In this document: positions 58,762 to 64,000 of the stretch, piece by piece
Position numbering within the stretch: position 1 is the first letter of the stretch
Layout of the letters: each line of letters starts with the position of its first letter
NCBI RefSeq assembly: GCF_947251545.1
Contig: NZ_OX366362.1
Coordinates: forward strand, 992,001-1,056,000
Length of the DNA: 64,000 bases
Direction: 5' to 3'
Source of the DNA: Wolbachia endosymbiont (group A) of Anomoia purmunda
Lineage (GTDB): Bacteria; Pseudomonadota; Alphaproteobacteria; Rickettsiales; Anaplasmataceae
Position numbers and translations under genes: made by a program
The notes under the pieces: generated by a model
What the model was told of the DNA's origin: nothing
Seen by the model: the letters and a program-made list of their open reading frames with translations, nothing else
The model's database searches: none

Positions 58762-59787
58762 TCAGAATGCAACGAGCTTAGTAACTGAACATGCCGGCAC
58801 TGATTGCGCTTCACTTAACCTGCTACTTAGATCTGGCTGATCATTAGTTTGATTTGCAGGGCTAGTAGTTGCTTGCTGTGAATCTCTTGCAGCTCTAAAT
58901 TCCATAAGCTGAGCTCTTATTTCTTCTATTTCTCTTGCCGTGTTTTGCCTTTCTTCTTTTAACTTTTCTATTTCTCTTGCCATATCTTGTCTTTCTTTTC
59001 TCAATCTCGTTATTTCGGTTGGGTGCATCTCTTCCATTTCTCTTAATCTATATGCTGTTATTTCAATTTGATATCTCTCTTCTAATTCTCTCACCCTATT
59101 TTGACTTTCTTCCATTTCTCTTAATCTTGTTGTTTCAGCTTCACGTCTTTCTTTCAGTTTAGCTAATGCTCCTGCACCATCATCACCAATACTGTTATTA
59201 TATAAATTAAGTTTAGTAAGATTTGTAAGATTACCGTTAGCTAAGGCCTTTGCACCTTTTTTACCAATATTGTTAGACTGTAAGTTAAGTGAAGTAAGAT
59301 TTGTAAGATTACCGTTAGCTAAGGCTTTTGCACCTTTTTCACCAATATTGTTAGACTGTAAGTTAAGTGAAGTAAGATTTGAAAGCTTACCTTTAGCTAA
59401 GGTCTCTGCACCTTTTTCACCTATACTATTACCCCTTAAACCAAGTGAAGTAAGATTTGCAAGATTACCGTTAGCTAAGGCCTTTGCACCTTTTTCACCA
59501 ATATTGTTAGACTGTAAGTTAAGTGAAGTAAAATTTGAAAGCTTACCTTTAGCTAAGAACTCTGCACCTTTTTCACCTATACTATTACCCCATAAATTAA
59601 GTGAAGTAAGATGTGAAAGATTCCCATTAGCTAAGACCTCTGCACCTTTTTCATCAATATCGCAAAACGGTAAAAAAAGTTTTGTAATGTGTATTTTACT
59701 TTGTAAAAAGCCTACCAATTCGCTTATATTTATTGTGGCGTTATATGATACTAAAGCGTCATCTTTGACATATTGAGAAAAGTTCAT
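58762..59787 (-). CDS. leucine-rich repeat protein with C-terminal coiled coil
   Basis: This protein has 341 residues from ATG 59787, chosen because MNFSQYVKDDALV aligns with the start of the paralogue at 62781 and GAGGG lies just upstream. Residues about 45-210 are six or seven near-identical 26-residue LRRs (LTSLNLQSNNIGEKGAKALA; period 78 bp in DNA), of the ribonuclease-inhibitor-like type. A strongly charged coiled coil follows (about 210-300, MEEMHPTEITRLRKERQDMA). Eukaryote-like LRRs suggest a host-directed protein; the function is unknown. Confidence 0.85.
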   Translation of the reverse strand: MNFSQYVKDDALVSYNATINISELVGFLQSKIHITKLFLPFCDIDEKGAEVLANGNLSHLTSLNLWGNSIGEKGAEFLAKGKLSNFTSLNLQSNNIGEKGAKALANGNLANLTSLGLRGNSIGEKGAETLAKGKLSNLTSLNLQSNNIGEKGAKALANGNLTNLTSLNLQSNNIGKKGAKALANGNLTNLTKLNLYNNSIGDDGAGALAKLKERREAETTRLREMEESQNRVRELEERYQIEITAYRLREMEEMHPTEITRLRKERQDMAREIEKLKEERQNTAREIEEIRAQLMEFRAARDSQQATTSPANQTNDQPDLSSRLSEAQSVPACSVTKLVAF

Positions 59788-59924
59788 TTTACCCTCTATA
59801 TTAATGCTATCATGTAACATACAAGCATACATAACAAATATACCTATACTAACGCTATCGTTAAGATATCCAAACTATAAGTCAACCACTTTTTCACAAA
59901 ATATTTTAACAAAGATACCATGTC

Positions 59925-60025
59925 AATTAGTGTCATAACAAATTTGTTTATTTACTTTCCCCAAAAAGACGAAAAGGTACGTATATTTGTGAGAACAATT
60001 CAAATAAAAGCGGCGTTGTGAAAAT
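59925..60025 (-). promoter_or_regulatory. conserved upstream segment shared by the two LRR genes
   Basis: The sequence tttatttactttc, then acgtatatttgtgagaaca and gttgtgaaaata, upstream of 59787, recurs at 62908-62990 upstream of 62781. Duplicate upstream DNA accompanies the duplicated genes; shared regulatory sites may lie here. No promoter is assigned. Confidence 0.45.
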
Positions 60026-60039
60026 AGGCTAATTTTGAA

Positions 60040-62781
60040 CTAAAACTGCAACGTTTTAGAATACCCAGTAGCAAATGCACCAAAAAGCACACTCTTAACA
60101 GCAGCACATGTACTTATATCAGAATTCTCTCGTTTCTCTTCACTAACTTTTTCACAAAACTTGCTAATACCATAACCCACCAGTGCGCCAATCACTGCAG
60201 CTACAAGCAACACTACAATAACAGTAGCAACAGAGGTTAAAGCAGCAGCTCCTGCAAGGTATGCTATAGCTACTCCAATAATCATACCACACCCTATTTC
60301 TATAGCATAGGCTTTACTGCTTGTTGATTTGAATTTTGTTTGTGTACTACCACTTAAACCATTACATACAGATTGTACTCCTATTCGTTGTTCATCATTT
60401 TTCTCTTGTATTTGATTTCTAATATCATCTGAAGAAGCAATAGAGCTTTGTGTTAATGGTTGTGATCGATCGTTACTTTCTTCTTCTATTTGTATGCTTG
60501 TTGTTTTATTCGATTGCTCTGTAACCTGGTCATTGTCTACACTTTTACCTTGTACAAAATCTTGCATTGCCTTAACTTTACATAACTCATTGATGATAAT
60601 TACATACTCGTCCACTTTTGGTATACTTCTATCATAATTGGGCAGGAATTCCTGGATACTTCCAGTAAATTCTTGATTGATTTTTGCTAAAACCTTTTGC
60701 TGTCCAAGTGAAATTTTCTTAGGTTCTTCGTAATGTACTCCACTCATCATAAAATCGTCTACCAAAATTTCTCCAAATTCTGGATTGTCTTTAGCATATT
60801 GAATTAATTTGCCAGCTAAATTTTCTACAAATGGTGTAATATTCTCCTCAGTGATAGAGTTTTGTTGCTTTTCCAGTTTTCTCTCCTTTTCTAAATATTG
60901 ATCGCACTGCTCCCTTAAGTTTAAATCAATTTGACTTACACTGTTAATAATGTGACTCCATGTACCTTGAATACAGGCATTAATGTTTTCACCAGTGTTT
61001 CTACTAATATATGTTGTTGCCGCCTCATATATTTCTTGTAGAAGAACAAATTCTTTCTGCTCTTTCCACGTTTCTTCTATGTTAAAGCCACTAATTTCCT
61101 CAAACAGTTTGTTTACTTTATCAGCATCCACATCATTTAATAACTTATGAAACTCTGCTCTATTAGTTATTTGCTTTTGAGAAACATTATCATTCCCAAG
61201 CTCTGATTTTATTCTAGATAACTTTTGTTGCACCAGCTCTGGATTCTGGTTCACAAGAGTAACGAGCAATTCTTTTCTTGCCATCAATGGAATAGTGAAT
61301 CTATCAATTAGCAATTTAATATAACCTATAGATTCAGGTATGGTAACTTTTGCATTATCCCTCGTGTAATCATATTGTAGTTTTCCCCTAGACATTTCTT
61401 CAATATATTCACCTTCTTGATCTTTGCTTAAGTATTTTTGCTTCAACACTTCCTCGACTTTTTTAAAGGTTATTTCAATAAATTCTTTATCATCTGGTAC
61501 AGCTGCATTTTTACGTAATACTTGTTCCATTACAAGTCTTTTTCCATCTTTGGTCAGGCCAAGTAACTTTACTTTCATCTGGTCGTTTTGATATTGCTTA
61601 AGTAGTTTAGGCACGTTTTCCATATAAGAAGTTGCAGCTTGTTTTAATTCATTCTCATTAGCATTTATAGATTTTACTAACTTTGCAGTGAAAAAAGACG
61701 TTTCCTTATTTGCTGCTCTTGCATGGACAGACTGTCTATTTCGTAAAATACCCTGTAACTCAGCATCCCTTTCTAGTTCTGGTTCTTTTTCAGGAATTAA
61801 ACCATGTTTAAATAAAAATTCTTGCATTTCAGGAGAGTGGGTATAGAAATGAGATAATGTATGCCCTTGTTCATCTTGTGAGTTGATCAAAAAATGGTAT
61901 TTGTTAGGTTGTGTGAGGATATGCTTAACTATCTTGCCACTATTATCATGTTGGGCTACATTAAAAATCATCTTTTTTACGCCCTTTTTATATGTAACTT
62001 GATTGTGAGGACGTGGTTTCAACAGGAAATCACAAAAGATTCTATGTGATATTTCTTTCAAAGAATGAATTAATTTAACTCCGGAATTTTTAATTTCAGC
62101 TAGACTTTCTATACCTTCAATACCAATTTCAATTTCACCAAGGCGAAGTTTTTTAAGGTTCTTCAGGCATGAAGACTTAGTTAAAGCCTTTAAACCTTTA
62201 TCATCAATCCTGTTACCCGATAAATTAAGTGAAGTAAGATTTGTAAATTTAGCTAATTCTTTTACACCCCTAACACTAATAAGGCAAGATATTAGAGAAA
62301 GTGAAGTAAGATTTGCAAGTTTAGTTAATTCTTTTACACCTTTATCATCAATCCTGTTACCCGATAAGTTAAGTGAAGTAAGATTTTTAAGTTGAGCTAA
62401 TTCTTTTACACCTTCATAATCAATCTTGTTACTAGATAAATCAAGTGAAGTAAGATTTTTAAGTTGAGCTAGTTTTTTTACAGCCTTGGTACTAACAGTA
62501 TATCTGTTATCAACATATCCAGACATTAGAGATGATGGTGTATAAAGCTCAAGTTTAGCTAATCCTCTTGTAACTCCATCACCAATCTTATTGCACAATA
62601 AATTAAGCGTTGTAGGCTCAGTTAATTCTTCTACAACTTCACTACCAACATTGCAATTCTTTAAAGAAAGCCTTATAATGTGCGTATTACTTTGTAAAAA
62701 GCTTAGCAATCTCTCTATGTCTACCGCAGTAGCGTCCTTTATTATTAAAGAATCATCTTTAACGTATCGATCAAAACTCAT
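60040..62781 (-). CDS. large leucine-rich repeat protein with C-terminal TM helices
   Basis: This protein has 913 residues. The N-terminus MSFDRYVKDDSLI is shared with the neighbouring LRR gene. LRRs run from about 30 to 245 (LTSLNLSGNRIDDKGVKELT; period 23 here). A long helical middle (about 250-800) has no recognised domain. Two hydrophobic helices at about 838-888 (GCGMIIGVAIAYLAGAAALT; VIVVLLVAAVIGALVGYG) precede a short tail. The two-TM C-terminus recurs in other accessory proteins of this window. Likely a membrane-inserted effector or surface protein; this is inference. Confidence 0.83.
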   Translation of the reverse strand: MSFDRYVKDDSLIIKDATAVDIERLLSFLQSNTHIIRLSLKNCNVGSEVVEELTEPTTLNLLCNKIGDGVTRGLAKLELYTPSSLMSGYVDNRYTVSTKAVKKLAQLKNLTSLDLSSNKIDYEGVKELAQLKNLTSLNLSGNRIDDKGVKELTKLANLTSLSLISCLISVRGVKELAKFTNLTSLNLSGNRIDDKGLKALTKSSCLKNLKKLRLGEIEIGIEGIESLAEIKNSGVKLIHSLKEISHRIFCDFLLKPRPHNQVTYKKGVKKMIFNVAQHDNSGKIVKHILTQPNKYHFLINSQDEQGHTLSHFYTHSPEMQEFLFKHGLIPEKEPELERDAELQGILRNRQSVHARAANKETSFFTAKLVKSINANENELKQAATSYMENVPKLLKQYQNDQMKVKLLGLTKDGKRLVMEQVLRKNAAVPDDKEFIEITFKKVEEVLKQKYLSKDQEGEYIEEMSRGKLQYDYTRDNAKVTIPESIGYIKLLIDRFTIPLMARKELLVTLVNQNPELVQQKLSRIKSELGNDNVSQKQITNRAEFHKLLNDVDADKVNKLFEEISGFNIEETWKEQKEFVLLQEIYEAATTYISRNTGENINACIQGTWSHIINSVSQIDLNLREQCDQYLEKERKLEKQQNSITEENITPFVENLAGKLIQYAKDNPEFGEILVDDFMMSGVHYEEPKKISLGQQKVLAKINQEFTGSIQEFLPNYDRSIPKVDEYVIIINELCKVKAMQDFVQGKSVDNDQVTEQSNKTTSIQIEEESNDRSQPLTQSSIASSDDIRNQIQEKNDEQRIGVQSVCNGLSGSTQTKFKSTSSKAYAIEIGCGMIIGVAIAYLAGAAALTSVATVIVVLLVAAVIGALVGYGISKFCEKVSEEKRENSDISTCAAVKSVLFGAFATGYSKTLQF

Positions 62782-63001
62782 TTTACTCTGCTGTTTAATA
62801 CTATCATGTAAACATGATATCAGATATTTCAGTAACTTTCAACTATGTTAAAAAATTACGTAAAAGTTTATGAAAATGCTGCTTTCTATAGCGTCACCAA
62901 AAATTTTATTATTTACTTTCTTCAAAAACAGTACGTATATTTGCGAGAACATGTTACGTAAAAATAGGGTTGTGAAAATAAAAGCATAAAGTTGTTACAA
63001 C

Positions 63002-63359
63002 AAAGCTAAGCAAATTAGTTCGTATATAGCAGCTATATTTATCGCACTTGGTCAGAAAACAGCATTTATATTGGATGCTGATATTTCCGGATGCTTTGAT
63101 AATATTAAACATTCTGTGCTGCTTGAAAAACTTAATACCACACCAACTTTAAAGAGAATTATAAAAGGATGGTTGAAAGCAGGCATTATGGAAGATAGAA
63201 AGTTCAAACCCACCAAGTGTGGCACAATTCAAGGTGGAACAATATCACCATTACTTGCATGTGTAGCACTACATGGATTAGAACAAAATATCAAAGAAGA
63301 ACTCAAGGAAGAACTTTTTCAATATGCGAAAAAGAAATATGGTAGAGTATCTCGCAAAC
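63002..63359 (+). pseudogene. group II intron reverse transcriptase fragment (middle part)
   Basis: The open frame encodes AAIFIALGQKTAFILDADIS, GCFDNIKH (RT motif with the first catalytic Asp) and GTIQGGTISPLLACVALHGL (the next motif). The YADD box is missing because the composite IS4 begins at 63360. The N-terminus is also absent. A maturase remnant of another intron copy is at 11.5 kb. Confidence 0.85.
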
Positions 63360-64000
63360 CATACGCGTCAAGTTAAGAAGCAAGGGTAAGAAAATTCAAT
63401 GAACTTAAGGTGGATACTCTAGTTTTTCTATATCTATCTTTCACAGAAAATTGTGACCAGTCTGTGGTAAGTTTTTTCAGGAAAATTCTCAAATTATTAA
63501 TTTTACTGCTTAACGCTAAAAACAACTCCCTAATCCTTCTTTTTAATTCAATGAATGCCTTTGTTAAACTCAGCTCTGTATTCTCTTTCAGTTTTATACA
63601 ACCAACTATTCCATGAAATATAAGAATTGCGCACAATTTAGCGTATAGTTCACATAATCATACGCGTCAAGTTAAGGAAAAGTGTAAGTAAAATTGATAG
63701 AGTGAAGGAAAAGAATAAGGTATAAGTTCTCTTGGATATGTGAATGAGAGAACTTACAATGGACAGAATAGCTTGCTTATCAAAAGACCTCAATGAATTC
63801 TTTAATGAAAAAGCAGACGAAATATCAATTGCAGTAGGTTTTATAAAAAGAAAGAGAAAACTTAATGGCTCATCATTCATAAAAGCTATGGTTTTTGGTA
63901 ACATAGGAGTTGGTGATTGCAGCATAGAAACAATGTGCCAATTGCTAAATGAAGACTCGATAGAAATTACAAAACAGGGTTTGGATTTTAGATTTACTGA
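63360..64000. mobile_element. composite IS4 unit (copy D, continues beyond the window)
   Basis: This is the mirror image of 25384-26992: a 299-bp IS4 end (63360-63658; transposase C-terminus on the minus strand) joined to a second IS4 copy starting at 63659 with the transposase on the plus strand. The internal junction (cacataat against catacgcg) is identical in both composites. The element has inserted into the group II intron RT fragment. Confidence 0.9.
63744..64000 (+). CDS. IS4-family transposase, 5' part, undeleted
   Basis: The first 85 codons run from MRELTMDRIACLSKDL through GLDFRFTE, so the start of the 45-residue segment missing in copies A and B is present here. The gene continues past the end of the window, so integrity cannot be judged. 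It may provide a functional transposase. Confidence 0.85.
   Translation, partial: MRELTMDRIACLSKDLNEFFNEKADEISIAVGFIKRKRKLNGSSFIKAMVFGNIGVGDCSIETMCQLLNEDSIEITKQGLDFRFT

Noticed and set aside
59162-59787. Regular 78-bp repetition resembling a CRISPR or minisatellite
   Set aside because: Repeats are contiguous, without unique spacers, and are in frame as leucine-rich repeats of a protein.

Overview
The window is a piece of a Wolbachia chromosome (obligate intracellular alphaproteobacterium, Rickettsiales/Anaplasmataceae), most likely from an arthropod-associated strain. The evidence is very AT-rich DNA, housekeeping genes of Rickettsiales type scattered without large operons, a VirB2-like type IV secretion pilin, PleD, ankyrin-repeat and leucine-rich-repeat proteins, many insertion sequences (IS4, IS66 and IS110 families, group II intron remnants), and abundant palindromic repeats of the Wolbachia palindromic element (WPE) type, two of them sitting in frame inside gdh and clpB. 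I cannot name the strain from sequence alone.

Layout. 1-1.5 kb: a membrane-protein gene cut by an IS4 element lying beside an IS66 relic. 1.5-8 kb: prs-gatC, a 262-bp MITE, tolB, rnj, dnaJ, tRNA-Arg. 8-13 kb: accessory genes, comprising a frameshifted membrane protein, a 537-aa protein with an exact EPIYA tyrosine motif, degenerate mobile elements and a GDSL hydrolase. 13-24.5 kb: core genes (rpoD; rpoZ with an Mrp/Mnh cation-antiporter operon; an XRE regulator; purE; mutL; a two-gene SMR efflux pair; dacA), interrupted by a second MITE and an IS66 pseudo-element. 24.5-32.6 kb: a mobile-element zone holding a 476-bp repeat that begins with a consensus promoter, IS4 copies including a composite, a truncated IS66, virB2, a Tn5-like transposase stump, an ankyrin gene and an MFS carrier. 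33-48 kb: core genes (secG-pyrG-tadA, gamma-carbonic anhydrase, tatB-pleD, gdh, clpB, rmuC) with one hypothetical gene split by a nonsense codon. 48-52.7 kb: a folate operon (CADD-folB-folKP-folA) whose last gene is cut off by an IS110 element. 52.7-54.2 kb: tRNA-Met, trx, rnd, tRNA-Gly. 54.2-64 kb: the second copy of the promoter-bearing repeat, then an effector-like island with a decayed two-TM protein, a Trp/Glu-rich ankyrin protein, two paralogous LRR proteins, a group II intron RT fragment and the composite IS4 again.

The most notable points are: (1) two ~470-bp intergenic repeats, each starting with TTGACA-17 bp-TATCAT, which look like a duplicated non-coding RNA gene; (2) the CADD-linked folate operon, with both proposed substrate tyrosines of CADD conserved but folA reduced to 48 codons; (3) MITEs with 8-bp target duplications whose termini match the resident IS66-family element; (4) IS4 copies sharing an identical 135-bp deletion that removes a candidate catalytic aspartate, plus a composite IS4 unit present twice; (5) candidate eukaryote-directed effectors (EPIYA, LRR/coiled-coil, W-rich ankyrin).
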